Source: an uncultured Oscillospiraceae bacterium
GTDB taxonomy: Bacteria > Bacillota > Clostridia > Oscillospirales > Oscillospiraceae
DNA: 64,000 bases
Direction of reading: 5' to 3'
Assembly: GCA_910588975.1 (NCBI GenBank)
Contig: CAJUSE010000006.1
Span: 1-64,000 of the forward strand
The stretch's first letter is position 1. Every line of letters starts with the position of its first letter. Under the pieces are notes generated by a model. The model did not search any database and had not been told where the DNA came from. It saw nothing but the letters and a program-made list of their open reading frames with translations. The translations under genes and the position numbers were made by a program. Below are positions 49,227-57,779 of the stretch, piece by piece.

Positions 49227-49382
49227 TCCCCATTCACTGTAGTTCTGCCTGCCGCCTCCCCAATTTGTCAAAGGGCACAAAATCGCCCACGGCGTCCTTG
49301 CCCTCTTTTCCCTTATCATACCATTTTTGGCTCACCCTGTCCAGCGGAGCGGAGTGGGACAGTCCGCTGGTCTCAATTTCCA

Positions 49383-49412
49383 TTGACCCAGGGCCGTCAA
49401 ATCGGGTAGAAT
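49383..49412 (+). promoter_or_regulatory. Amidase promoter
   Basis: TTGACC (49383-49388), 18-bp spacer, TAGAAT (49407-49412). Confidence 0.65.
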
Positions 49413-49443
49413 GGGGGCAAATCTGAGGACAGGAGCTTTCCCC

Positions 49444-50520
49444 ATGCGACATTTGATTTCCCTTTTCTGCGCTCTGGCCCTGACGCTGGGCCTTACCCCC
49501 GCCGCCCGGGGGACCGGCCCCGCAGGCCGGGTGGAGGTCCAGTTCCACAGCGAGGCGGCCATGGCCTACGAGCCCCCCAGCCACCAGGACCGGGTGACCG
49601 TGACCCTGGACGGAGCAGAGCTGGAGCTGGACCTCCCCGCCCTCACCCGGACGGTGGACGGTGTGGATGGCAGGACCCTGGTCCCTGTCCGGCCCCTGGC
49701 CCAGGCCTTGGGGGCAGAGGTGGACTGGCGGGGGGAGCACCGCCAGGTGGCTCTCACCCGGGGAGCGGACACCATCCTTCTCACCCTGGGGGATGCCCGG
49801 GCGGTGGTGAACGGCTCTATCGCCCCCCTGCCCGGCGGAGTGGCTCCGGCGGTGGCCCGGGCCGGCGGGCTGGAGCGGACCCTGGTCCCCCTTCGCTTTC
49901 TGGCTGAAGCTCTGGGGCTGACGGTGATTTGGGAGGGGGAGAGCTTCACCGCCCACCTCTTTTCCGCCGATCGCCTCCCCTTCACCGTGGCGCTGGACGC
50001 CGGCCACGGGGGTTGGAGCTCGGGAGCAGTATACCAGGGGATCCAGGAAAAGGATCTGAACCTGCCCATCACCCTCCGGGTGGGAGAGTTGCTGGCCGGG
50101 CGGGTCCGCCAGGTGGTCATGATCCGCCCGGAGGATACATATATGGGCCTCTATGAGCGCAGCGATATGGCCAATGCCGCCGGGGCGGATGTGTTCCTCT
50201 CCATCCACTGCAACGCCAACGAAAACGAGAACATTCAGGGGATATTCACCTACTCCTACCCCGGCAGCGAGCCGGGAGAAGCTTTGGCGGGCCACATCCA
50301 GCGGGAGGTGGCCGCCGCCACCGGCGGTCTGGACCGGGGGCTGCTCACCAACGACTATGTGGTCCTGCGGGAGACCAATATGCCCGCCGCCCTGCTGGAG
50401 TGCGGCTTTCTCTCCAACCCGGCAGAGCGCCTGCTTCTGGCCGATCCGGCCTATCAGGAGAAGATCGCCCAGGGGGCGGCCGCCGGCATTTTGGCCTACC
50501 TGAAAACACTGCTGCCGTAA
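49444..50520 (+). CDS. N-acetylmuramoyl-L-alanine amidase with stalk domain
   Basis: A 358-residue exported protein: signal peptide (LISLFCALALTLGLTPAA), a copper-amine-oxidase-N-like stalk domain in two halves (RTLVPVRPLAQALGAEV; RTLVPLRFLAEALGLTV), then an Amidase_3 domain with zinc ligands in LDAGHGGWSSG, GIQEKDLNL and FLSIHCNANEN and catalytic Glu in LLECGFLSNPAE. It cuts the bond between muramic acid and the stem peptide. It lies next to the division cluster but on the opposite strand. Start at 49444 after CAGGAGC. Confidence 0.92.
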   Translation: MRHLISLFCALALTLGLTPAARGTGPAGRVEVQFHSEAAMAYEPPSHQDRVTVTLDGAELELDLPALTRTVDGVDGRTLVPVRPLAQALGAEVDWRGEHRQVALTRGADTILLTLGDARAVVNGSIAPLPGGVAPAVARAGGLERTLVPLRFLAEALGLTVIWEGESFTAHLFSADRLPFTVALDAGHGGWSSGAVYQGIQEKDLNLPITLRVGELLAGRVRQVVMIRPEDTYMGLYERSDMANAAGADVFLSIHCNANENENIQGIFTYSYPGSEPGEALAGHIQREVAAATGGLDRGLLTNDYVVLRETNMPAALLECGFLSNPAERLLLADPAYQEKIAQGAAAGILAYLKTLLP

Positions 50521-50526
50521 AGAAAG

Positions 50527-50562
50527 AACCGCCGACCCCTACCGGGTCGGCGGTTTCATTTT
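50527..50562. terminator. Terminator between amidase and ftsZ
   Basis: Perfect 12-bp stem AACCGCCGACCC (50527-50538) with 50544-50555, then TTCATTTTAA; the minus strand continues TCTTTCTTT, so it may serve both converging genes. Confidence 0.82.
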
Positions 50563-50574
50563 AACGCTTGTAGT

Positions 50575-51708
50575 TTATTCGCCCTTGGGACGGTTGAAGA
50601 TCTTAAACAGATCCTCCCACTGCTTGTCCTCCTCGGCCTGGCCCTCAGCGGGGGCCAGCTCCACAACGGGGGCAGCCTCCTCCCGGCGCAGCTCCTCCAC
50701 CTTCTCGGCGGCCTTAGTGAAGGGCTTGTCGCCGCTGGGCAGCCCGCCGGCTCCCTCATCGTAGTTGGTGGCGATGATGGTGACCTGCATCTCGTCCTCC
50801 ATGGTCTCGTCGAAGGCGTTACCGAAGATGATGTTGGCATCGGGGTGGACGGCCTCCCGCACCAGGTCGGCGGCGATCTCCACCTCCTCCATGCCCAGAT
50901 CGGCACAGCCGGTAATGTTGATGAGCACGCCCCGGGCGCCGTTGATGCTGGTCTCCAGCAGGGGGCTGGAAATGGCCATCTTGGCGGCCTCCTCGGCCTT
51001 GTTCTTGCCGGCGGCCCGGCCCACGCCCATGTGGGCCATACCGGCGTCCTTCATAACGGCGGTGACGTCGGCAAAGTCCAGGTTGATGTAACCGGTGTTG
51101 CGGATGATGTCCGAAATGGACTGGACGGCCTGACGCAGCACGTCATCGGCGATCTCAAAGCCGTTGGCAAAGGTGATCTTCTGGTCGGTGGCGTACTTCA
51201 GCCGCTCGTTGGGGATGATGACCAGGGAGTCCACCCTGTCCTTGAGCTCGGAAATGCCGATCTCGGCCTGCTGCATCCGGCGGTTGCCCTCAAAGCGGAA
51301 GGGCTTGGTGACCACGCCCACGGTGAGGATCCCGGCGCTCTTGGCGATGTCGGCCACGATGGGAGCAGCTCCGGTGCCCGTGCCGCCGCCCATGCCGGCG
51401 GTGATGAAGACCATGTCGGTCCCCTCCAGCACCTTGGTGATGACGGCCTTGCTCTCCTCGGCGGACTTGCGGCCCACCTCGGGATCGCTGCCCGCTCCCT
51501 TGCCCCCGGTGATCTTCTCACCGATCTGAATTTTCTGGTTGGCGCTGGAGACGTTGAGCGCCTGCTTGTCGGTGTTGATGGCGACAAACTCCACCCCCTG
51601 CATCCCGGCACGGACCATGCGGTTGACTACGTTGCTGCCGCCGCCGCCCACACCAATGACCTTGATCTTGACAACGGACTCGGGGCCTGTATCCAATCCA
51701 AACGGCAT
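50575..51708 (-). CDS. ftsZ: Cell division GTPase FtsZ
   Basis: A 377-residue FtsZ. The GTP-binding tubulin signature is GMGGGTGTGAAP, and VIGVGGGGSNVVNRM opens the domain; the T7-loop region (NLDFADVTAVMKDAG) is present. It polymerises into the division ring. A Glu/Ala-rich linker leads to a conserved-type C-terminal tail (WEDLFKIFNRPKGE). The start at 51708 follows ATAGGAGGAGCAG. Last gene of the leftward division cluster, but with its own promoter at 51799-51827. ftsA is absent. Confidence 0.96.
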   Translation of the reverse strand: MPFGLDTGPESVVKIKVIGVGGGGSNVVNRMVRAGMQGVEFVAINTDKQALNVSSANQKIQIGEKITGGKGAGSDPEVGRKSAEESKAVITKVLEGTDMVFITAGMGGGTGTGAAPIVADIAKSAGILTVGVVTKPFRFEGNRRMQQAEIGISELKDRVDSLVIIPNERLKYATDQKITFANGFEIADDVLRQAVQSISDIIRNTGYINLDFADVTAVMKDAGMAHMGVGRAAGKNKAEEAAKMAISSPLLETSINGARGVLINITGCADLGMEEVEIAADLVREAVHPDANIIFGNAFDETMEDEMQVTIIATNYDEGAGGLPSGDKPFTKAAEKVEELRREEAAPVVELAPAEGQAEEDKQWEDLFKIFNRPKGE

Positions 51709-51747
51709 AACTGCTCCTCCTATGTAAAGTGTGAAATTATTATCCGA

Positions 51748-51827
51748 GGGCCCTGTCATTTTGTGCAACAGGCAGGGCCCAACTCTATATCTTGTTATAT
51801 TTTATCGCTCTTTTCCTCTCAGGTCAA
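51748..51827 (-). promoter_or_regulatory. ftsZ promoter and leader hairpin
   Basis: Minus strand TTGACC (51822-51827), 17-bp spacer, TAAAAT (51799-51804). In the leader, CAGGGCCC (51773-51780) pairs with GGGCCCTG (51748-51755); no T-run follows, so it is not an obvious terminator. Confidence 0.75.
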
Positions 51828-51866
51828 GAGTTCTGAGCGTATTTCCCGAAACAATTTACAACATTT

Positions 51867-52661
51867 TTATCCCTGCCACCCCACAGGCAGCCATTGATCG
51901 GGCAGCAGGCGGGCCTCGCCGCTGCCATAGGTCAAGTCCAAAGTGCCCGTGACCTGCTCTCCCCGCTGGGCAAAGGTCTCCATCACCCGCTCCAGGGAAA
52001 AGGCCAAACGCTGGAAATCTCCGCTCATGGGCATCTCCACCGTCAGGCCCTCCCCATAGCCGAAATAGATGCTGTTCATGGCCGACAGGTCAATAAAGCC
52101 GGTGAGCCCCTGGCACAATCCCCGCTCCTCCAGAGCGGCAAACAGGGCCTTCAGGCTGTCCAGCTTCCGCTGCTCCTCGGCCTCCACCGCCAGGGGGGAG
52201 CCCAGGTTGGGGGGCTGAGGGGTGATACCCAGGATACTGGGCAGTTCGCTGCCGCCGGACAGCTCCAGCAGCTTGCACCCCGCAGAGAGCAGCCATCGGC
52301 CCTCCTCGGTGTCCACGGCGGCCACGGCTACCGACTCCACGATGCGCAGCTCCAGCACGTCGGGGGGCCGGACCACCACCGCTCCCTTGGACACATAGGG
52401 CAGCTTGCGCTGGATGTTCACAATGGTCTGGGGCCGGTTGATGAGAAAGAGATTGTCCCCCTTCTCCACCCCCGAAGCGGCGGCGATCTCCTGGGCGGTG
52501 TAGCGGCTGTTGCCCACCACCACCACTTCGTTGACCCGGAAGAAGGCGACACAGCCGGCGGCAATGGCCAGCAGGATGACCAGAAGGGACAGCAACTTAT
52601 AGAGGCCGCCGAAGCGTCCTCCCCGTCGCCGGTGCCGATCCCGGTTTTTCCTCCTTGCCAT
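51867..52661 (-). CDS. ftsQ: Division protein FtsQ/DivIB
   Basis: A 264-residue divisome protein: a basic cytoplasmic start (RRKNRDRHRRRGG), one membrane segment (LLSLLVILLAIAAGCVAFF), a POTRA domain beginning VNEVVVVGNSRYTAQEI, then the FtsQ/DivIB beta domain. It links early and late division proteins with FtsL and DivIC. The position between murA and ftsZ is usual in Clostridia. Confidence 0.9.
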   Translation of the reverse strand: MARRKNRDRHRRRGGRFGGLYKLLSLLVILLAIAAGCVAFFRVNEVVVVGNSRYTAQEIAAASGVEKGDNLFLINRPQTIVNIQRKLPYVSKGAVVVRPPDVLELRIVESVAVAAVDTEEGRWLLSAGCKLLELSGGSELPSILGITPQPPNLGSPLAVEAEEQRKLDSLKALFAALEERGLCQGLTGFIDLSAMNSIYFGYGEGLTVEMPMSGDFQRLAFSLERVMETFAQRGEQVTGTLDLTYGSGEARLLPDQWLPVGWQG

Positions 52662-52778
52662 GGAACTGCCTCAACTGCCTTTCTCTCTGTCCCCCGCCCG
52701 GCCGGGCAGTGGGGTATTGCTGTTATCATACCACCCATTGGTGAAAAAATCGTTAAAAAAGTCTTACAATCTGCTTTT

Positions 52779-54044
52779 TTATTCGGTTTCCTGCTCCTCT
52801 TTCCGCCAAATATCCGCTCCCAGCGCCCGCAGGTCTCCCGCCAGGTCGGCATAACCCCGGTCAATATGCTCCAGCTGGCGGATCACCGTCTCCCCTCGGG
52901 CGGCCGCTCCGGCCACAGCCAAGGCGGCGCCCCCCCGCAGATCGGTAGCCGCCACCCGGGCTCCGTGAAGGCTCTCCACGCCATAGACCACCGCCACCCG
53001 GCCCTCCAGCCGGATGTCCGCCCCCATGCGGATGAGCTGGTCCACATGGCGGTAGCGGCTGGTGAACATATTCTCCACAAAGAGGGTGGCCCCCTCCGAA
53101 CAGGTCAGGGCGGCCATGACCACCGCCTGCGCATCGGTGGGAAAGCCGGGATAGGGGGCGGTGCGGACAGGGCTGACGGCCTTCAGCCGCCGGGGGGCCT
53201 TCAGGGAGATGGCCGACCGGCTGCTTTTGATCTCACACCCCGCCTCGCTGAGCAGAGCGGTAACGGTGGATAGGTGCCGCCAGTCCACCCCGGTACATTC
53301 CCCCTGACCGCCGGTGGCGGCCAAAGCGGAGAGATAGGTGGCGCAGACGATCCGGTCGGCCATGACGGTGTACTCGCCGCCGTGGAGAGGCACGCCCCCT
53401 TCGATGACCACCACCGAGCTGCCCGCTCCCCGGACCCTGGCACCCAAGGTGTTGAGAAATGCCTGCAGATCCACGATCTCGGGCTCCCGGGCGGCGTTGG
53501 TGATGGTGGTGGTCCCCGGGGCCATAACGGCGGCCAGCATAGCATTTTCGGTAGCCCCCACACTGGGCAGAGACAGGGCGATGTCACCGCCATGGAGGGG
53601 CCCGGTGCAGAGGAGCCGCCCCCCCTCCTCTTGGATATCCGCCCCCAGGGTGGTCAGCGAGGAGATATGTAGGTCGATGGGCCGGGGGCCCAGCTCACAG
53701 CCCCCGGGATAGCTCAACTCGGCCCGGCCCATCCGGGATAACAGGGGCCCTAAAAATATGACGGAGGAGCGCATCTCCCCCATCAGGCTATCGGGCACGT
53801 CCCACCCCACAGGGGCAGAGGCATCCACCGTGACCGTCTCCCCTTCTCGGCTGACCTTGCAGCCCAGGTGGCGGAGAATGTCCAAAGTAAACTCCACGTC
53901 GGTGAGCCGGGGGCAGTTGTGGATCATGCATTCCCCCGGTGCCAGCAGGGTAGCTGCCAGAATGGGCAGCACGCTGTTTTTAGCCCCCTGAATGGGGACC
54001 GAGCCGGAGAGGGGGTGGCCCCCCCGAATGGTAAATACGCTCAT
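52779..54044 (-). CDS. murA: UDP-N-acetylglucosamine 1-carboxyvinyltransferase
   Basis: A 421-residue MurA that starts peptidoglycan synthesis by joining PEP to UDP-GlcNAc. The opening GSVPIQGAKNSVLPIL includes the catalytic Lys; the active-site loop cysteine is in SYPGGCELGPRPIDLH, so a fosfomycin-sensitive type. The later FPTDAQAVVMAALTCSEG is also conserved. Part of the division and cell-wall cluster. Confidence 0.95.
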   Translation of the reverse strand: MSVFTIRGGHPLSGSVPIQGAKNSVLPILAATLLAPGECMIHNCPRLTDVEFTLDILRHLGCKVSREGETVTVDASAPVGWDVPDSLMGEMRSSVIFLGPLLSRMGRAELSYPGGCELGPRPIDLHISSLTTLGADIQEEGGRLLCTGPLHGGDIALSLPSVGATENAMLAAVMAPGTTTITNAAREPEIVDLQAFLNTLGARVRGAGSSVVVIEGGVPLHGGEYTVMADRIVCATYLSALAATGGQGECTGVDWRHLSTVTALLSEAGCEIKSSRSAISLKAPRRLKAVSPVRTAPYPGFPTDAQAVVMAALTCSEGATLFVENMFTSRYRHVDQLIRMGADIRLEGRVAVVYGVESLHGARVAATDLRGGAALAVAGAAARGETVIRQLEHIDRGYADLAGDLRALGADIWRKEEQETE

Positions 54045-54114
54045 AACACGCCCTCCCAGGATGAATTCTGGGCCATCCTATGCGTGGGAAGGGGCGTGGG
54101 TGTATCAGCGGGTT

Positions 54115-55233
54115 TTACCCCCGGGCTATAAGGTCCTTCAGGGTGGTGTAGATCTTTTCGTTGGCATCGCTCACCGCCAGTGCGGTAAGTGAGCGGGCCA
54201 TATCGGCACGCCGGGCAGGGTCGTGGAGCAGGCTGGTGGCCGTCTCGTAGAGGGCCCTACCCGAGCAATCCTTTTCAGGCAGCAGCACCGCCCCGCCCAC
54301 CTCGGAGAGGATCCTGGCGTTCTTGGTCTGATGGTCGGCGGTGACGTTGGGAGAGGGCACCAGGATGGAGGGCTTGGCAATGGCGGCCAGCTCGGAGATG
54401 GTGGAGGCCCCCGAGCGGCAGATCACCAGATCGGCGGCGGCCATCACAAGGGCCATATCGTCAATGTACGCCCGCAGCTCCACCCCTGAGTCCTCTGCCA
54501 CCCCGGCGGCGGCCAGATCTCCGGCCATGGCGGCGTAGTCCCGGCCGGCTCCGTGGATGTGGCGGAAGGGGGCGCCCTCCCGGCTCTCCAAAATCATAAA
54601 GTCAGTCATATAGCCGTTCATCACCCGGGCCCCCAGGCTGCCCCAGAAGGAGACCAGCAGGGGCCGGTCATCTGTAAAGCCCAGCTTCTCCCGGGCCTCC
54701 TGGCGGGTGTAACGGAAAAAGTCCCCCCGGACGGGGGTGCCGGTGAGGACCACCTTTTCCGGCTGCTCATAGGCATTGCGGCTCTCGGCAAAGCCCACCA
54801 TGACCACGTCGCAGACCTTGCTCAGGGCCTTTGTGGTCAGGCCGGGAACGGCGTTGGACTCGTGAACGGCGGTGGGAATGCCCATTTTTGCGGCGGCCTT
54901 GACCACGGGATAGCTGGCATACCCCCCAGTGCCCACCACCAGATCGGGCTGAAACTCCTTCAAAATCCGCTTAGCCTGGGTGTCGGAGAGGGCCATATTC
55001 ACCAACGTGCGCACGTTGTGCCCCACCGCCTTGGGGGTGAGGGAGCGCTGGAAGTTGGTGATGGTCACCGTTTTGAGGGGAAAGCCCTCCTGGGGGACCA
55101 GCCGCTCCTCCATGCCCCCGTCAGCCCCCACAAAGAGGACCTCCGCCCCCTCCCGCTCCCGGAACATCCGGGCCAGGGCCAGGGCGGGGTTGATATGGCC
55201 GGCGGTACCGCCGCAGGTGAAGAGTATATTCAT
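54115..55233 (-). CDS. murG: Lipid II synthase MurG
   Basis: A 372-residue membrane-associated GT28 glycosyltransferase that adds GlcNAc to lipid I. The N-terminal GGTAGHINPALALA, VVGTGGYASYPVV, HESNAVPG and donor-site CRSGASTISELAAIAKPSI motifs are all present. Transcribed between ftsW and murA. A repeat element lies immediately upstream. Confidence 0.96.
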   Translation of the reverse strand: MNILFTCGGTAGHINPALALARMFREREGAEVLFVGADGGMEERLVPQEGFPLKTVTITNFQRSLTPKAVGHNVRTLVNMALSDTQAKRILKEFQPDLVVGTGGYASYPVVKAAAKMGIPTAVHESNAVPGLTTKALSKVCDVVMVGFAESRNAYEQPEKVVLTGTPVRGDFFRYTRQEAREKLGFTDDRPLLVSFWGSLGARVMNGYMTDFMILESREGAPFRHIHGAGRDYAAMAGDLAAAGVAEDSGVELRAYIDDMALVMAAADLVICRSGASTISELAAIAKPSILVPSPNVTADHQTKNARILSEVGGAVLLPEKDCSGRALYETATSLLHDPARRADMARSLTALAVSDANEKIYTTLKDLIARG

Positions 55234-55332
55234 AATTTATCCCCCCAGATAAGTGAAACAGTGAAAAAGCGAACTGTAAAGGGCTAAAAGCGGGGCGGCA
55301 GACCTCGCCGGGTATTTCGCCATTTGCTTTTC

Positions 55333-55415
55333 GTAGGGGCGGCCTGCGGCCGCCCGATCCTTTTACGGCATAGATCAATTTTCGCAAAGAGCGGGCGGTC
55401 ACAGGCCGCCCCTAC
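55333..55415. repeat. Short element with 14-bp terminal inverted repeats
   Basis: GTAGGGGCGGCCTG (55333-55346) and its exact complement CAGGCCGCCCCTAC (55402-55415) bound an 83-bp palindromic segment with secondary inner pairing (GCCGCCCG with CGGGCGG). It lies between ftsW and murG, inside the division cluster. No coding capacity; it resembles a MITE or REP-like element. Confidence 0.75.
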
Positions 55416-55431
55416 CCTCCTTGCTCCACAC

Positions 55432-56655
55432 TTATTCTTGCTTGGGTGCCGGTATCTGCCTGGACACGCCCAGCACGATACCCATCTCAATGAGCTGAAT
55501 GACCAATGCGGTGCCTCCATAGCTGAAGAAGGGCAGGGACACGCCGGTGGTGGGCAGGAAGTTGGTCACCACCGAAATGTTCAGGAACACCTGGGCGGCC
55601 ATCAGGGTGATGATACCCACCACCAGCAGCGAGCCAAAGGGGTCCCGGGCATGAAGGGCGATCCAGTAGCCCCGAAGGATAAGCAGCAGGAATAAAATGA
55701 GCACCAGATAGGCCCCCACAAGGCCCATCTCCTCACACCAGACCGAGAAAATGAAGTCGTTTTCCGCCTCGGGCAGGAATAGCTGCTTCTGCCTCCCCTG
55801 GCCGAAGCCCACGCCGAACAGTCCCCCCGAGCCGATGGAATAGAGGGACTGGATGATCTGATAGCCGCCGTTTTGCGGGTAGGCCCAGGGGTCGGCCTGG
55901 ACCTGAAGGCGCAGGGACATATAGCTGGTATTCTGAATGATGTACCACAAGCCCGCCCCTATCACACCGCCGCCGATGAGAATCCAGTGCCAGCCGATGC
56001 CCCCGGCAAAGAGGATGGCGGCAGCGGGGATCAGGATGAGGATGGTACCCGACATATGGGGCTCCGCCTTCATCAGCAGCACGATGAGCAGCAGGATGAC
56101 CCCATAGGGCACCAGCTCCAGAAAGCCCCAGTCCTCCAGCTTCTGCATGACCTTACCGGCGGGGAACTTGCCCAGATAGACATTGGGGTCGTACTGGGTC
56201 CGCTTGACCTCGTGCCGGCGGCTCATTCGGGCGGAGAAGAACAGGATGACCCCCAGCTTTGCCACCTCCGAGGGCTGGAAGGAGGGAATGGGGCCGATGC
56301 GGCGGATCCACCGCTTGACGCCGTCGCTTCGGACGGTGTGGACGCCGGGGATCAGCACCAGTACCAGCAGCACCAGGGCCACCCCCAGCAGCAGGATGGA
56401 GAAAAAGCGGTAATACTGGTAGTTGATCCGGCTGGCCGCATACATGAGCACAAAGCCCAGAAGGGCGTAGATGCCCTGGTGGACGAAGTAGGTGGTAGCC
56501 TTGGCCCCCTCGTTGATGGCGGTGGGGTAGGATGCCGAAAACACGGTGATGACCCCAATGCCGGTGAGCAGGACCACCAGCATCAGAAAGGGCAGGTCCA
56601 GGGGAGCGGCAGCCAGCTGCTGCTCCATGGTCAGATCACGCTTGATGGTGGGCAT
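55432..56655 (-). CDS. ftsW: SEDS-family glycosyltransferase FtsW
   Basis: A 407-residue SEDS protein with about ten membrane segments. Conserved pieces are GIGVITVFSASYP, the FQPSEVAKLGVILFFSARM segment and SLPFFSYGGTALV near the C terminus. It polymerises lipid II at the septum with the class B PBP of this cluster. Starts at ATG 56655, after CGGAGGTGACCGCC; a GTG three codons upstream is part of that site. The gene follows mraY directly, where many genomes have murD. Confidence 0.93.
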   Translation of the reverse strand: MPTIKRDLTMEQQLAAAPLDLPFLMLVVLLTGIGVITVFSASYPTAINEGAKATTYFVHQGIYALLGFVLMYAASRINYQYYRFFSILLLGVALVLLVLVLIPGVHTVRSDGVKRWIRRIGPIPSFQPSEVAKLGVILFFSARMSRRHEVKRTQYDPNVYLGKFPAGKVMQKLEDWGFLELVPYGVILLLIVLLMKAEPHMSGTILILIPAAAILFAGGIGWHWILIGGGVIGAGLWYIIQNTSYMSLRLQVQADPWAYPQNGGYQIIQSLYSIGSGGLFGVGFGQGRQKQLFLPEAENDFIFSVWCEEMGLVGAYLVLILFLLLILRGYWIALHARDPFGSLLVVGIITLMAAQVFLNISVVTNFLPTTGVSLPFFSYGGTALVIQLIEMGIVLGVSRQIPAPKQE

Positions 56656-56690
56656 GGCGGTCACCTCCGTTTTTTCATGTTAGGCCAAAC

Positions 56691-57716
56691 TTACAGGCCG
56701 TAGCGCTGACGCACGCCAAAATAGGCGATAATGCAGAACAGGGCGGAGACGGTGGCAAAGACTCCAACCACCTTCTTCTCCTTCCACCCGCACATCTCAA
56801 AGTGGTGGTGGAGAGGGGCCATTTTGAACAGCCGCTTGCCCGTCCCGGTCAGCTTCCGGGTCAGCTTGAAGTAGGACACCTGAAGGATGTCGGACATGGT
56901 TTCGGCAATATAGACGATGCCCACCGGGATGAGCACCAATGGCATATCCAAGGCAAAGGCCAGCCCGCAGACCATCCCCCCCAGAAAGAGAGAACCAGTG
57001 TCCCCCATAAAGACCTGGGCGGGGTAGTGGTTATAGAGCAGGAAGCCCAGCAGCCCTCCAAGCAGAGCGCAGGAGACCGTCACCAGCTCCCCACGGCCCC
57101 AGAGGGCGGCCACCACAGTGAAAAAGAGGGCCACGGGCACGGTTACGCTGGAGCTCAGACCGTCCACCCCATCGGTGATGTTGACGGCGTTCACACAGCC
57201 CACCATCACAAAGGCGGCGAAGGCCATATACACCGTCCAGGACAGGGGGATGGTGGTCTGGACAAAGGGAATGTAAAGGTTGGGAGACAGATAGCCCTCG
57301 CTGCGCAGCAGCACCGTCATCAAAATGGCGGCGGAGAGCTGGAGGAGGAACTTCTTTCCGGCGGTGAGGCCGGTATTTTCATGGTGGACCACCTTCATAT
57401 AGTCGTCAATGAAGCCGATGGCCCCAAAGACAAGGGCAAAGAGATAGACGTAAAGCCCTCCCCGGTTGCCCGAGGAGATGTGGCTCCAGCCCAGCACCAG
57501 GGTCACAAGGCCCATGGCGGTGATGAACATAAGCCCTCCCATGGTGGGGGTGCCCTGCTTGGACATGTGCCACTTGGGACCGATCTCCTTGATGGACTGG
57601 CCGGCGTGAAGGGCCCGGAGCACTGGGATGAGCAACCGGCCGAAGAAGGCGGTGAGGGCAAAGCTGAGGCCAACCACCAACAGGATTTCTATGACAGCGT
57701 CTTTTACATTCAACAT
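56691..57716 (-). CDS. mraY: Phospho-MurNAc-pentapeptide translocase
   Basis: A 341-residue membrane enzyme making lipid I from UDP-MurNAc-pentapeptide and undecaprenyl phosphate. Motifs: KQGTPTMGGLMFI, the DDYMK segment (GFIDDYMKVVHH), CVNAVNITDGVDGLSS and MAPLHHHFEMCGW. Ten membrane segments. Start at 57716 after TGGGGAGGACC. Confidence 0.95.
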   Translation of the reverse strand: MLNVKDAVIEILLVVGLSFALTAFFGRLLIPVLRALHAGQSIKEIGPKWHMSKQGTPTMGGLMFITAMGLVTLVLGWSHISSGNRGGLYVYLFALVFGAIGFIDDYMKVVHHENTGLTAGKKFLLQLSAAILMTVLLRSEGYLSPNLYIPFVQTTIPLSWTVYMAFAAFVMVGCVNAVNITDGVDGLSSSVTVPVALFFTVVAALWGRGELVTVSCALLGGLLGFLLYNHYPAQVFMGDTGSLFLGGMVCGLAFALDMPLVLIPVGIVYIAETMSDILQVSYFKLTRKLTGTGKRLFKMAPLHHHFEMCGWKEKKVVGVFATVSALFCIIAYFGVRQRYGL

Positions 57717-57779
57717 GGCTTGAGGTCCTCCCCAGCATTTCAACATTCCTGCCCATTGGGCACGTGAGGGGCTATTTTA

